From Kuschelorhynchus macadamiae (Eukaryota; Arthropoda; Insecta; Coleoptera; Curculionidae), in contig JAUTXW010002103.1 in the NCBI GenBank assembly GCA_030620095.1, forward strand, positions 1,918,001 to 1,982,000: 64,000 bases of DNA, read 5' to 3'. The position numbers were made by a program, and so were the translations under genes. Of the stretch, positions 47,075-58,884 are shown piece after piece. A model generated the notes under the pieces. That model worked only from the letters and a program-made list of their open reading frames with translations, did not search any database and had not been told where the DNA came from. How positions within the stretch are numbered: position 1 is the stretch's first letter; every line of letters begins with the position of its first letter.

Positions 47075-49332
47075 CAGGGTGTCCGGATTTGGTTGCAAAA
47101 GCAGGGTATATCGCTTATTTTTAAAGATAGAACCTTGCGGTTTTCACGAACCTAAGCTAATTTTTTGTGAAACTCATGAAACCGTAAACAAAATTTTCAT
47201 AGCCTTCTTCGTTTATGAGATACAGGGCGAAATAGAAAATTTTGCATTTTGGGACTCCCCTCGTATCTCGGTTATCCTTTAACTTCCAAAGAGAAAAATT
47301 GCTGCTTATGCAGTTTTTTACGCTGGATCCAGTGGCGTAGTCATATTTTTCATTTGAGTTGTTATTTTTTAGATATGACCCAAAGTTGTGTTTTTTTAAA
47401 TGGGACACCCTGTATATTTGTCCAGGAAATTGATTTGTTAAAAGCTTCTCAAAAATAAATAATAGTATGGGTCTATTTTAATAAACAACAAAAATCCTAA
47501 TTTTTATAATTATTATCCCAAATTTTGCAGTAGGCCATGCAAAACGATGCCTTTTTCTTTTGTTTTCTTGGAAGCAAATGACATTTCCCAATTTTGTACG
47601 CGTATATAAAATATAGCGCTAGTTTTTTGTTTTTATTTATTGTGTAAAAATATATTTGTATTATTATGGAAGAAAACCAAATTTTCGAACAATATGAAAA
47701 GTATGATATGTTAGCTTGTTTTATATTAAGTAATGAAAATGGTGAAGCGGCTTCTGAGATGTATTTAAACAGGTAAATAGTTAATTTTTAGGTATGTTGA
47801 TTGAATACTATTGCTTAATTTTAATTTAGATATCCAGAAAGGAGGCAACATAATATATCCACTTTTTATCGGATAAAAAAGAATTTACTTAATCACGGAT
47901 CATTTATCAAACCTCGTACGAAAACATATAATAAAGAAAATCGGGAGGCTGAGGAAATTACGGTTTTGGCTAATACAGAAGCTTACCCTACAAACTCTTG
48001 TAGGGCCAGTGAAAAGAGCATAGGGATTCCAAAAACTAGAGTTCAAGAAATTCTAAAAAAGCACAAATACCACCCATACAAATTTAGGCTCGTGCAGCAC
48101 TTACAGCCAGGGGATGCAGAGCGTCGGGTAGTCTTCTGCAATTAGTTTCGAGAAAGATGCGATATGGTTAGAGATTTTGAAAGGAAGGTTATATGGTCAG
48201 ACGAAGCACATTTCAGTAATTCTGGTATACTCAATAGGCACAATAGTAGATTCTGCTCCCAGGAAAATCAACACCAAATATTTCCCAGAAGACAGCAGGG
48301 CAGGTTTGGTCTAAATGTGTCCTACTTCATATTAGGAACACATATAAAATTTTATATATTTGAGGGAAATCTAACAGCCAATCGCTATATAGAAATTTTA
48401 GAGGCAGCTATACCTGAATTACTTGACGATGTTCCTCTAGCGCAAATTAATGAAATTTATTTTGAACAGGACGGTGCTCCTGCATACAATTATGGAATGA
48501 CGAGATTATTTCTGGACAATAACTTTACCAATCAAATAATTTTACCAATCAATGGATATCTGGAAAACAAATGGATGTCCAAGATTTATAAGATAAGAGA
48601 GGCTATTTACAAAATCCCCTAGCTTAAATCCCTAAAACAGAAAATTTTGTAGAACAAAATGGAAATTTTAGTTCTTTTGATTTAGAATTTATTTACTGTT
48701 ATTATTACTGTTTTGTTCTTGTGTTACATAAATCTAGGTAGGTGGTACTTTTTTGGTGCAAAATTATCAATACATATTTTGATAAATAGATTTAATTACA
48801 TATTTATTTTGATTTATTGTTAGGATGTAGATATTGTTAACGACTTTAAATAAAAGGCAGCATTGTTTTGCATGGCCTACTGCAAAATTTGGGATGATTA
48901 TTATAAAAATTAGAATTTTTGTTATTGTTTATTAAAATAGACCCATACTACTATATATTGTTGAAAAGCTTTTAAAAGGACAAATCAATTTCTGGACAAA
49001 TATACAGGGTGTCCTATTTAAAAAAACACAACTTTGGGTCATATCTAAAAAATAACAACTCAAATGAAAAATACGCCACTGGATCCAGCGTAAAAAACTG
49101 CATAAGCAGCAATTTTTCCCTTTGCGTTAAGTTAAAGGATAACCGAGATACGAAGGGGGTCCCAAAATGCAAAATTTTCTATTTCGCCCTGTATCTCTAG
49201 AAGGCTATGAAAATTTTGTTTACGGCTTCATGAGTTTCACAAAAAATTAGCTCAGGTTCGTGAAAACCACAAGGTTCTATCTTTAAAAATAAGCGAGATA
49301 CCCTGCTTCTGCAATCAAATCCGGACACCCTG
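47075..49332 (+). mobile_element. DD41D mariner with ~480-bp terminal inverted repeats
   Basis: CAGGGTGTCCGGATTTGGTT at 47075 is mirrored at 49332. The arms run 47075-47555 and about 48860-49332, with matching blocks such as TAGATATGACCCAAAGTTGT and CCATGCAAAAC. TA flanks both sides (47073-47074 and 49333-49334). 2258 bp. Removing the element and one TA joins the two halves of the THAP gene in one frame, which confirms the boundaries. Related elements lie at 53417 (solo arm) and 62630. Confidence 0.93.
47666..48621 (+). pseudogene. DD41D mariner transposase with one intron, internally deleted
   Basis: Exon 1 (47666-47772) MEENQIFEQYEKYDMLACFI and a donor AACAG|GTAAAT. A 57-nt intron with acceptor AATTTAG ends at 47829. 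Exon 2 begins mid-codon (LNR-YPERRQHNIS), giving a DUF4817-like HTH, then a second HTH (SCRASEKSIGIPKTRVQEIL). HLQPGDAERRVVFCN is followed by an in-frame TAG (48143-48145), then VIWSDEAHFSNSGILNRHN (first acidic residue) and EQDGAPAYN (second). The third acidic region is deleted after NNFTNQ, and the C-terminus is short. The homologue at 63 kb retains that region. Inactive. Confidence 0.85.
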
Positions 49333-50060
49333 TATATATTTATATGGACAACCAATAAGTGTAAAAATGGATAAACCGGAAACGCCCTTTTTGTCAAGTA
49401 GCTTGGACGAATTACAAAATTTAATTGATAGCATTAATTCTTCGATGAGCGTTCTTTCTTTAGATACCGAACAAGACAATAACCCCCATTATGACTGAGT
49501 TCCTGAATTTGAGCAAAAAAATAGCAACGATTTATCAAAAAAAAATGGGATAAAGACCTTACTGTTGATGATCATTTTAATCTTATAACTAACCTAAGCA
49601 GAGGGGCACTACAATATCCTCGAGATTCTGTAGTTGAAATAGGTGTGATTTCTTATATTTTATTCCAAAAAATACTAAGTGATCATAAGAATAAATTCTT
49701 GAAAATTTTTAATTATTTATTTAATATTAATTTAAACTCATATACTTATATCCTTAAAGAAATATTGTTAGTTTATTTCGAAGGCTGCAATACGCACTCA
49801 GCAAAAACAATTATTGAAATTATACTTAGCAGTATTACCAATACTTTGATTAAAAATTACTGAAGCAAAAAAAATCGATTAGGTCAAGGTCATAAAAGGA
49901 AATTAAATACATATTCAAAATAATTGGCCTTAATACATTAACTTCAACTAAATGGTGGCTAGGTAATCCAATGATGAAATGTAGAGACATTCTGCTATCT
50001 GAAAATGCACATTATCTAGACTCGTATTTAGGATGTTATGGATTATTATAAGAGTATTTT
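49333..50060 (+). pseudogene. THAP-domain transposase-like gene, 3' part
   Basis: Resumes in frame with IYLYGQPISVKMDKPETPFL. After a stop (about 49497) and a shift near 49545 it reads DDHFNLITNLSRGALQYPRD and ITNTLIKNY (to 49861). The xxLSRGxLxYPxxxVV pattern followed by a Cys-His helix is seen in the C-terminal region of THAP/P-type transposases. RLGQGHKRKLNT follows in the next frame. Gene end not certain. Confidence 0.55.
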
Positions 50061-50510
50061 TCTGCTTGTTGTTTCACTGAGTCAAAACGGCTTTAGGTAG
50101 GTACCTATTTAGTTCGAAAAATAAAAGAACATCGTAACTATAAAAAAATAAGTGCAACAATTATTAAAATATTAACAAATCCAGGAAAAAAGCACATACT
50201 ATCGCAATAATCAACAATACTACGTTTTCACAAATCAACGCCTTGGCCTTGTCTTGTAGGAGGTGTTGATACAACATACACACATTTACATATCATATCT
50301 ACTCCACCACCTATATTCCAGTGTACTATATTTTATTTTGTTTTTATTTGTTTTCCTTTTTTAATGTCTTGCTTTAAATTTAATTATTTTTAATATGTCT
50401 TAATTTTTATAACGTTATTACCTTAGTTAAAAAAAACAAATTATTTCTTTTATTATTTTCCTCCATAAAAGAAGTCTTATTGCTGGAAATTTTACCAATT
50501 TTTTAAACAG
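50061..50510. other. No gene seen
   Basis: AT-rich DNA after the THAP gene; no matching terminal repeat of that element was found. Confidence 0.4.
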
Positions 50511-50930
50511 TTTATTGGGCCGCCATTTTGCTTTTACATTAAGAATTCGTACTATAATTTTTACCAATTTATATCTCTGTCGTATTTGGTTTCTGTACAA
50601 AACTTCATTTGAATATGTAGTTTCTGACACTGATTTTTTAAAAATTTTAATACGCCGCCATTTTTTCCGCTATCACGACTTTAAACCAAAATACTACAAG
50701 TTCAACCTTACCTCTCAATTAAGTCATGTACAAAATTTGAGCTCAGTTGGATAAATACTTTTTTAATTATGATTTTTTATCACTTTTTTGGCCGCCATTC
50801 CGCCATTTTAGATTATTACCAAAATATTATTGTTTCATCCCCATATGACCCTTGATTTTTGAGCCCAATTTGAAGTAATTCAGATAAGTAGTTTCTGAGC
50901 TATGCCGGGTAGAGGCAGACCAATTTAAAT
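50511..50930 (+). repeat. GGCCGCC dispersed repeat, three units
   Basis: GGGCCGCCATTTTGCTTTTA (50518), CGCCGCCATTTTTTCCGCTA (50653) and GGCCGCCATTCCGCCATTTT (50790), each followed by an ACCAAAAT-type stretch. It ends with CTATGCCGGGTAGAGGCAGACC. Same family as 39395-40935. Confidence 0.75.
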
Positions 50931-51591
50931 GGTGGATAAATCTGTCGTAACTTCAGTTTCAGTGTAATAAAGAACATAATAATATATAATAGTAATAATA
51001 GAGCAGTTGCTGCTACTGATTAATAGAAATAATTAGATCTGTCATTAACGAATTCTCAGCACCAAAGAATTTCGTTCATTTTAAATCCTGCTAAATTTTC
51101 TAGGGCCAATCTTCACCGAGAAACGTTCATAGAAGCAGGAGGAATTTTTTTTATTTCCTACGTTTTTCTGACGCTCCTCAAATACGAACTTTCCAATCTA
51201 ATTACAAGTAAAAATCAATTCTGGAATAAATTATTAAGGCTTTATTACCCTGACCTATTAAAAAAGTTATTGAAAACGTACTAATTGAAAATTTAATTAG
51301 TTCTCAATGCAGCTGTTGAATTTCAAATTTGTTTAATTTTTTTAGCGATTCGTTGCAAAAGCGGTTCATTATTTCTAATATCAATAGTAATTCATGGTGA
51401 AAACTTGAACATCATATGAATATAAAATATGAGTAGGAATGTGAAGTCTTGAATGGCTTCTAGTATGCATTAAATGTTTAAACTTTAGTTTAGTTTATTC
51501 AGGTTATTTGTGACCAATCATTTGGTTTTTAAACATAAATTATCATTCATATAATTTTTTTATATTATCAATTTTTCTCGCAATAGTATAT
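50931..51591. other. No gene seen
   Basis: AT-rich, no ORF of note and no repeat recognised. Confidence 0.5.
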
Positions 51592-51688
51592 TACATACCC
51601 CGGTGGAAAGTGTTTCATTCCTGTCGAGAGAATAGGAAGAACCATTTCTCGTGACAGAAACGAAACCTTTTCACCGAGGTTTGTATAC
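51592..51688. repeat. Long imperfect hairpin (small MITE-like palindrome)
   Basis: The left arm (51592-51632: TACATACCCCGGTGGAAAGT, then GTTTCATTCCTGTCGAGAGA) pairs with the right arm (51646-51688: TTTCTCGTGACAGAAACGAA, then ACCTTTTCACCGAGGTTTGT). About 40 positions with small bulges and a loop of about 13. Also GC-richer than its neighbours. Confidence 0.75.
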
Positions 51689-52340
51689 TATTTTATTTAC
51701 AACTATACCTTTTAAATGCAAATGACGTTTTCTATATATCTATGTGAGAAATTAACAAAGTAAGACTCCTGTATAACCACAAGCTTCGCCAGCATCAACA
51801 AATAAAAAGTCAAATTGACATTTTTGACAGTGGTTACTATGGTACTAAATAAGCCAAGCATACAAACTTAAATTAGTTGTATGTTTGATAGATTGTCATC
51901 AAAAAAGTGTTTTCGAAGACAATGCGCGATTCAGAAGAAATGATTTGTACAGGGTTTTCCCTTATATTTTTCCACCCACCTAGAGAGTTTATTTGAATAG
52001 ATACGGAAATGACGTAAGTACAAAAGTTTTTGGGTTTTTATGAAGTTTTAGAATATTATATCATTAGTGCGAAAATATTTTTGGAAATGTCAAATTTTGA
52101 CAGGTTGTCAGTTTTTTTTAAATGAAACACCTTTTTTTTGTAATTTCAAATATATATACTTTTAATATATTCTGTCAATTAGTTTCGGATATATAAGCGT
52201 TTAAACATTAAAGAAATGGTAAGGTAATTTGCGTTAAAACGTAGTGAGCCATGGTCAAGACAATTGCAATGAACGACGCCTTTTTGACGTTTACCGGTCA
52301 GAAGTATCTATTTACGAGCATTTTTAATATCTAATACGTT
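51689..52340. other. No gene seen
   Basis: 52130-52140 GAAACACCTTTTTTT may be a worn mariner end (compare GGACACCCTGT elsewhere). Otherwise nothing. Confidence 0.35.
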
Positions 52341-52344
52341 GGAC

Positions 52345-52475
52345 AATGGGTTATTCGGAAGAAGAGAAATTCGACATGACAGAATTATTTTATTTACATG
52401 GTAAAAATGCATCGATACCTCGTAACGAATATCATAGACGGTTTCCAGATAGACCAACACCGCGACTCGTAGCAT
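52345..52475 (+). pseudogene. DUF4817 mariner N-terminal fragment, plus strand
   Basis: Reads MGYSEEEKFDMTELFYLHGK, then NASIPRNEYHRRFPDRPTPR and a stop at about 52471. This is the first HTH of a DUF4817 mariner. No catalytic part follows on this strand: 120 bases on, the minus strand codes for the catalytic half of a mariner transposase. Confidence 0.65.
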
Positions 52476-52589
52476 AATATTAAACATCGGTAAACAATTG
52501 AATGAAAGAAAAACACTTAAGCGAGAAGTTAAAATAGTGGAAAGGAACAATACCATAAAAAATCAATAATATAAAGTAGGTAAATAATA

Positions 52590-53416
52590 ATATTAGCTTA
52601 AAGAACTAAGTTTTGGTTTTCTATATAGCCTCCTTGGTTTATAATGCATTTCTGAATATTTCTTCTAAATTTTCTGTGTATGGATGCGTAGATAAAATGA
52701 GGTGATTGGGTGTTTAAATCGTCGATTGTTTGGACTATATTTTGCTCTAAAGCTTGGATGGTTCTTGGCCTATTGTAGTAGGTATATCTTGTTTTTCAGA
52801 TAACCCCAGAAAAATATGTCCAGTGGAGAGAGATCGGGACTATTTGCTGGCCATCTCAATGGTCCATGTCTTCCAGTCAAAATGGATACCTGTCATTTAA
52901 AAAATTGGTGATCGGCTGGACATTATGAGGAGGGGCACCATCTTGTTGCCATATTAAATTAAGATATGAATTAATCGTTAGTTGTTCTAAAAGCCCCTCG
53001 ATTTCGTTTTGTAATAACTCCTGATACCTTTGTCCGGTTAAATTCCCATTTAAAAATTTAAGTCCAATAACATGATTGTTAAGAAGGCCACACCAAGCAT
53101 GTAGGGATCTTCTTCCCTGAATTTTGACCGCCTGAAGAGCTCGCGGGTTTTCTTTTGACCAAAAATGCTTATTTTTCCGGTTAAACATGCCTCCAGTGGC
53201 AAATGATGCCTCGTCAGTGAAAATTATGTTTGAGAGATTTAGTTGGTTCATCATAACACGTCTTTCTATTTCTTGGCAGACGTGTAATCGGTCTATTTTA
53301 TTATAATCGGTTAATTCTTGAGTAGGTAAAAACTTATATGGCTTATATTTATAATGCTTTAGAACTGAGTGGATTTTATGCCGTGATTTTTTAAAAAAAC
53401 TGGCTGCATGGGGTTT
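52590..53416 (-). pseudogene. Mariner transposase catalytic half, minus strand
   Basis: From 53410 downward: FFKKSRHKIHSVLKHYKYKP, HVCQEIERRVMMNQLNLSN, then IIFTDEASFATGGMFNRKN (first acidic residue), WQQDGAPPHN (second) and, after one frameshift near 52877, GPLRWPANSPDLSPLDIFFW (third; 41-residue spacing by my count). A C-terminus with frameshifts follows to about 52610. It lacks its own N-terminal HTH, where a terminal repeat of a different mariner (53417-53729) is joined. A distinct family from the 47-kb and 63-kb elements. Confidence 0.8.
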
Positions 53417-53729
53417 TTGGGGTCATATCTAAAAAATAACAACTCAAATGAAAAATATGACTACGCCACTGGATCCAGCGTAAAAAACTGCATAAGCAGC
53501 AATTTTTCCCTTTGCGTTAAGTTAAAGGATAACCGAGATACGAGGGGGGTCCCAAAATGCAAAATTTTCAATTTCGCCCTGTATTTCATAAACGAAGAAG
53601 GCTATGAAAATTTTGTTTACGGCTTCATGAGTTTCACAAAAAATTAGCTCAGGTTCGTGAAAACCGCAAGGTTCTATCTTTAAAAATAAGCGAGATACCC
53701 TGCTTTTGCAACCAAATCCGGACACCCTG
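53417..53729 (+). repeat. Solo terminal repeat of the 47-kb mariner family
   Basis: Nearly identical to 49033-49332: GGTCATATCTAAAAAATAAC, GCCACTGGATCCAGCG, AACCGAGATACGAGGGGGGT and the end ATCCGGACACCCTG, followed by TA (53730-53731). It has only one arm and no internal region. Confidence 0.85.
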
Positions 53730-54898
53730 TACTCCTCCTCAATTGAGAGATGCCGCGAAAAGTTTGGAAACAATTAAATAACCAACTAATATTGAAACGT
53801 TTTCGTTATTCAATAAATATTGACATCTGAGCCTGGGTTATAGATTGAAAACGTTTGCCTCTTGCGTCGCCATTTGCGCTATCCTTGAAATTTACTCAAC
53901 TTAAAGCAATGGGTATGGTTATATTTGTGCCGTGATCCGTTTGAGTTTTCGCTAGCCGTCGAAAAGATGGCGACTTTTAACTTTGACGGAAACGGCTAGC
54001 GTAAATCGACGTTGGCGTTAAGCTGCAAGCACTGAAATTGCTGGATTTTTGTGGTCCTTTATTATATACAGATAACATCCTCGTCTATTTAAAAAAAATG
54101 CTTGGGGTCATTGTCTTCAATTTTAAGAAAATACTGGTAGGAGTTTTGGATATTTCTACCTAATTAATAGGCCAAATTCGTCACCTTCTTTGCTGCCTTC
54201 TGTTTACAGCTTCGGCACACATTCATATGTCCATAATGCCTAGTCTTTAGTAGGCATCATTAATATGATTTTGATTATCCATTCTTAGCAATTTAAAAAA
54301 AACGCACCTAAACTTAAAAACCAGCAAGACAAAATTGCATTACACATAAAGGCCATAAATACACTCACAGGCAAAATAATCGATCCACGCAAATTTTTGA
54401 CGAATTTCAATTGCAAATAACTTTTTATTTGATGCAGGATTTTAATGAATTTTGAAGAATATTTTAGAAGAACTAATTGAGAATCGCCCACATGTTAAAC
54501 ATTTTTAAAAAAATAGACCAACGTATATAATATACAGGAGTAAACAAAAAGAGGTTTTTTACAATAAGTTTAAGAGGCTCTATGGAGTGGAGTAATAGTA
54601 AATTGGTCTAAATGAAGTTTTGGTTTTAAAGTCGCATATATTCTCAGCATGTTTGTTTTTGGTTCACATCGATATCTTTATTTTTGTGGAATATATGAAT
54701 TTAAAAAAAAATGTTGCAATTTTTATTAATCTTTTTGTGCGAACAACTAAGATGAACTAAGCTATAAATCAAGGTGGCTGTGACAGTTTCGTGAAATAAC
54801 GCCATACCTGGAAATGTCATTTATGACTTTCAAAAGTAATCAAATTTTTTTTTTTAAATAAGTGTGTTTTTTCGTGAGGTTACTTCTTAATTTTTAAA
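53730..54898. other. No gene; contains a short perfect hairpin
   Basis: CGCTAGCCGT (53950-53959) and ACGGCTAGCG (53992-54001) form a 10-bp perfect hairpin with a 32-base loop. 54530-54560 (ATACAGGAGTAAACAAAAAG) may be a worn Tc1-type end belonging to the fragment that follows. Confidence 0.45.
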
Positions 54899-55093
54899 AT
54901 GGATACGTCTCCGACTGATGCTGCCAAAGCAATTGCTTTAATCCAAGATGGACGATCACAGTATTACGTGGCAAGAGTTTTAAATGTCACAAGTAGTAAA
55001 GTAGAAAGGGCTGTAAATCGGTTTAATCAGCATGGAGAGTACAGCAGAAGAACTGAAGTTTTACAGCCGGTGACGTCACTACTTGCATCGTGA
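54899..55093 (+). pseudogene. Tc1-like transposase N-terminal fragment
   Basis: MDTSPTDAAKAIALIQDGRS, then QYYVARVLNVTSSKVERAVN and RFNQHGEYSRR: a paired-type HTH (xxAxALIQxGxSxxxVARxLxVxxSxVxRxxxRFxxxG) as at the start of Tc1 transposases. It ends soon after in unrelated sequence with a stop; the catalytic part is absent. Different family from the Tc1 at 55473. Confidence 0.65.
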
Positions 55094-55470
55094 ATTCTTG
55101 TGGTGCGAAGCGGTCAGCCGAACCGGAGCATGGTGAAAACTTCTATTGTAAAATATTTCTGAAATGCATGTTCTAATATAACAACGTTAAAAATAAAGTT
55201 TGTATGTATACCACTCGCGCCATGAAACGCCTCTACATTCGAGCTCACGAAGCACGATTCTACAAAATGGCTTTACATGTTTTAGTTTCCTAGTAATATT
55301 CAGGCCCGCGCTAAGAGGTGAATGGGTGCCCTGGGGCGGCTGATTGTAGGGGAGGTCGAATGTCGTTCGAGGACAATGTTGTAGCACTTTTCTTAAAATT
55401 TTAATAGTACCGAAATTTAAAAACTAAATAAAAATAAATCAGTAAATTGTGCAAAACACACTGACATGCA
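55094..55470. other. No gene seen
   Basis: Slightly more GC-rich (55180-55380); a 66-codon minus-strand ORF there has no motif. Confidence 0.4.
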
Positions 55471-55472
55471 TA

Positions 55473-56791
55473 CAGGGTGTAATATAAAACAATGTTTTTC
55501 CATGCAAATTTTTGAAACGCCCTGTAGAATAACGTACCCTACAAGCGCCATGTCAATTTCTTCTAAATTCTGTAGCACATGAGGTTGTTTTCTTAAAGTA
55601 TTGTCCCAGTTGGTCGTATAAATGTTCTATTGGGTTTAAGTCGGGGCTTCTCGCAGGCCATGGCAAATGTTCTAATACATTATTATCCAAATACTCAGTT
55701 ACAATACGTGCAACGTGTGGTCCCGCATTGTCATGTATAAATGTAAAAGTTTGGCCTATAAGATGGGCAAACAGAATAACTGCTCTAGTACGTTGATATA
55801 TCCCTGAGCATTTGAAGAATTTCTTGGTAGCACACAAAGTTCCGTATGATAATCTATAGAAATCCCTCCCCATACCATCACTGAACCATCCCCAAATTTT
55901 TCTTTTTCTATAAACATTTCTTGTTCTGATCTTTCCCCAGGCCGTCTCCAAACTTTCTGCCTTCTATCAGATTATTTCAACCAGAAGCGTGGCTCGTCAC
56001 AAAATAAAACTTGAGCCACTGCTCCTCATCCCACTGTACCTATTCATTAGCGAAATTCATGCGAGTTCTTCGATGTGGGTGAGGCAATTTCGGACCGGTC
56101 GCTGGAATCTTTGCTTTCAACCTTCAACGAGTGGTGTGGTCACTTATGACAATATCACGTACTTCTTGTAGGCGTCTGTTGGCCACCGTCGTGCTCTGAA
56201 ATCGATTCCTGATTGCTTAAAGGACAATAAACCTGTCATCGATGTTTCTGGTGCATCTAGCACGACCAAAACCCCAGTGTACTGCCTAGTCTCAACAAAC
56301 CTTTGTCTTGTTCTTCTGGCTGTCGCTTCTGGCATACTTACTTTTCTGACAGCATAACTAACACTATTTCCTTCATGTAGTAAAGCAATAATTTTGGCTA
56401 CATTTTCTAGAATTACTTGTCTAGTCATAATAACTACTGGATACGAGTTTGAATGGCGCAGATTTTGTTATTTATTATTTTAACGTCTATTTAACATTTC
56501 GAGATACACTTACAAAACACACATGGCCTTCTGACAGTTTTAATTTCTAAGGCTACTAAATCTTTTTGAAGTTTTGTGAGTAGGTATGAATAAAATCGTA
56601 AAAATGCAATGTTTTACGTTAAAAGTTGTATCTCCTTTAAAAATAGAGATATAACAATCAATCGAAGGCCAAAATAATCCTGAAAGATAGATCTAAATTG
56701 TAAACTACGATTTACTATTTTTCCATAGTTACGTTATTCTACAGGGTGTTCCAAAAATGTGCAAAAAAACATTGTCCAGTATTACACCCTG
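55473..56791 (-). mobile_element. Tc1 transposon (DD34E type)
   Basis: Terminal repeats of about 65 bases: 55473-55540 (CAGGGTGTAATATAAAACAA to CGCCCTGTAGAATAACGTA) mirror about 56725-56791. TA on both sides (55471-55472 and 56792-56793). 1319 bp. Each arm itself starts with ACAGGGTGT and ends with (A/C)CCCTGT, an inverted pair within the arm. Confidence 0.9.
55553..56428 (-). pseudogene. Tc1 transposase, frameshifted
   Basis: From 56428: MTRQVILENVAKIIALLHEG, the HTH ending ATARRTRQRFVETRQYTG. Then, with shifts, RLQEVRDIVISDHTTR and a catalytic stretch that reads VLFCDEPRFWLK in one frame (near 55990). The last 130 codons (55553-55951) are open: TFTFIHDNAGPHVARIVTEY, then WPARSPDLNPIEHLYDQLGQ. 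The acidic residues D (HDN) and E (IEHL) are present with the Tc1-like spacing. At least two frameshifts in the middle; inactive. Confidence 0.85.
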
Positions 56792-56844
56792 TATATAAAA
56801 ACAATGGAACAAGTTGACAAAACCACAATGTAGAATTACTGTCT

Positions 56845-57912
56845 ATGAAATTTCCTTTCGACTGATGCAAAGCGCAACAAAATGCGATAAGGCGTTAAAA
56901 AGATAGCTAAATATTTAGCCAGTCACTTTTTTTCCATCTCAGTCTATATTTTATGAAGACTACTACACTTGCTTCAAAGAACCGTCGATTATACTTTTAA
57001 GTTTACTGACATTATAGAAAACATTATCTAAAACAGTTAACGACAAAATGGATTTTTCTCTGATTAAACAGAGGGAAGTAAAAAAACAATTCGATTATGA
57101 GGATGAAAATTAACCCGAGCAAGAACCAGTTGTAAATTTGAAAATTAAATTTTATCTTGTTATTATTGATCTTTCAATCAAGTCCACATTCATTATGGGC
57201 GTAGATATAAATACAATATTTATAAATTAAATTACCATGATGCTAATATAGTCGATTTTAATAAAAAATACAATGCATTATGAACTAATCAACAAAAATA
57301 GTGACTTCCGAAATTCCAAAAAAAACACACAGCTGATCCTATGATTTATAGGTTGGATTCTAAGACTCTTCTGTCTGTGTTAAAAAAAACTATTATGCTA
57401 TCACAGATGATGAGGTCGGTTCGTCGGTTCCTAATTATAAAAATAGAAGGTTCAAAAATTATGTTGCCCCCGATCTAGCTATTAAAAAATATATATTTTT
57501 GGTTTCAAAATTTTCAGAATCTTAATAAAAATTGATTCAAAACAGATAACAATACTCTTTTCAAAATTGGCATTAGTGACTAGACGAGAATATTAAAATA
57601 ATATTTTAATTAATATTAATTTTGTTTACAAAAATAATAAAAATACTAAATATAAATATAACTATTTTTTCTCAGTTTCGTTCTTGGATGAATCGCCATT
57701 TTCATTCAAAGTAATAACTTAAGGCTCTACGAGGACGTCCAAAACTTATCCCTGACCCCACCAATTTTTAATAAGTTCTTGTATGTGCGTTACTGATTTT
57801 TTCAATATTTCTCATCTATCTGGTCCAGCGTACATTACCGAATCATTTCTATTTCACCGCTGTTTAAACCATCTGCAACCCGTTTTTATACTGATGTTTC
57901 GCGTCTGCCCAT
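56845..57912. repeat. Direct duplication, copy 1 (short-indel-rich)
   Basis: Collinear with 61207-62404. Shared stretches such as GACATTATAGAAAACATTAT (57010 and 61420) and ACCGAATCATTTCTATTTCA (57837 and 62331) are identical. Relative to copy 2 it lacks many short stretches of 1 to about 25 bases, with few substitutions. The right boundary is sharp, after GCGTCTGCCCAT. The left end includes a few bases of the P-element sequence found next to copy 2 (TATGAAATTTCCTTT). Confidence 0.8.
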
Positions 57913-58460
57913 GATACAAAGAAAACAAGATATGCTAAATCGCGGTCACAAATTTGTCCAGTTCGCGCATGACGTCACGCGGTTCGTAAAATTTAAATTT
58001 AACATATTGGGATATGGGATTTTTCGTGGTTTTCTGCATATTAAGTTAGATATGAACTTTAAACATGAACAAATGTTGACGATTTATCTATACTGGTACG
58101 TTTTATACAATAATTTTATACGAGAGAATATTTTACAGCTTCCTGAGGTAATCAAAAAGTAGCTATAGTGAACTAGATTTGCGGATTAAATATTAAATAA
58201 CATGATTATATCAAAATAAACAGTTACATTTAAACATATGAGTAGAAATAAATAAAAATAGTTAAATACAGTAGGTTTTAAGAAAAAGAGGGTACTATTT
58301 TTCGCTTTTAAAAGGGTTTTATTTAACTTGACCAGTATATTTGTTTGTTTGTTTCAATCTTGTAACAGCTTTTTCAACCATTTTTATTATTTCCATTATT
58401 TTTAAATTTTGTACACACATTAAGCTTTTGTGACAATACATAATAAAAATTAATACATTA
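57913..58460. other. No gene seen
   Basis: An 83-codon ORF at 57911-58162 starts at the duplication boundary but has no recognisable motif. CGCATGACGTCACGCGG at 57967 is a notable short GC-rich palindrome-like site. Confidence 0.4.
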
Positions 58461-58790
58461 TGATAATTTCACCCCATAAGGGGTTAAAGGGGCAGTTTTT
58501 GAATTTGGAGAAGGTGATAGGTAAAGAGAATTCATTTAGAATCTAGTTATGATAAGATAAAAAAGACTATAGAAAAAAACTACAAATTTAACCCCTAGGG
58601 GGTTAATTGGGGTGGTTTTTTGTATCTCGTGAACGGTAATTTGCTAAAATACCGTTCTTCACAACCGGGTAGGTAAGTATTTATGATGAATTCAAAAATA
58701 AAATGTATAGAAAAAAAATACAAATTAAGTCCTTATGTGATTGAAAAGGGTGTTTTTTTATTTCTCAAGAACATTAATAGATAAACATAC
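58461..58790 (+). repeat. Imperfect tandem repeat, ~120-bp units
   Basis: ACCCCATAAGGGGTTAAAGG (58471) and AACCCCTAGGGGGTTAATTG (58590), then a worn third AGTCCTTATGTGATTGAAAA (58729). Each is followed by GGxxGxTTTTT and ends with a TATAGAAAAAAAxTACAAAT stretch. The centres (CCCCTTAGGGG-like) are palindromic. Confidence 0.7.
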
Positions 58791-58884
58791 CCTTCTGTTA
58801 GAATGGAATCAGAATCACTAATTACTTTTACCAAAGATAATAATAATATTATTATTTTTAGGTATTGCTTTTACATAAATTATT

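Noticed and set aside
57911..58162. 83-codon ORF at the duplication boundary
   Set aside because: It begins across a repeat junction and shows no recognisable domain.
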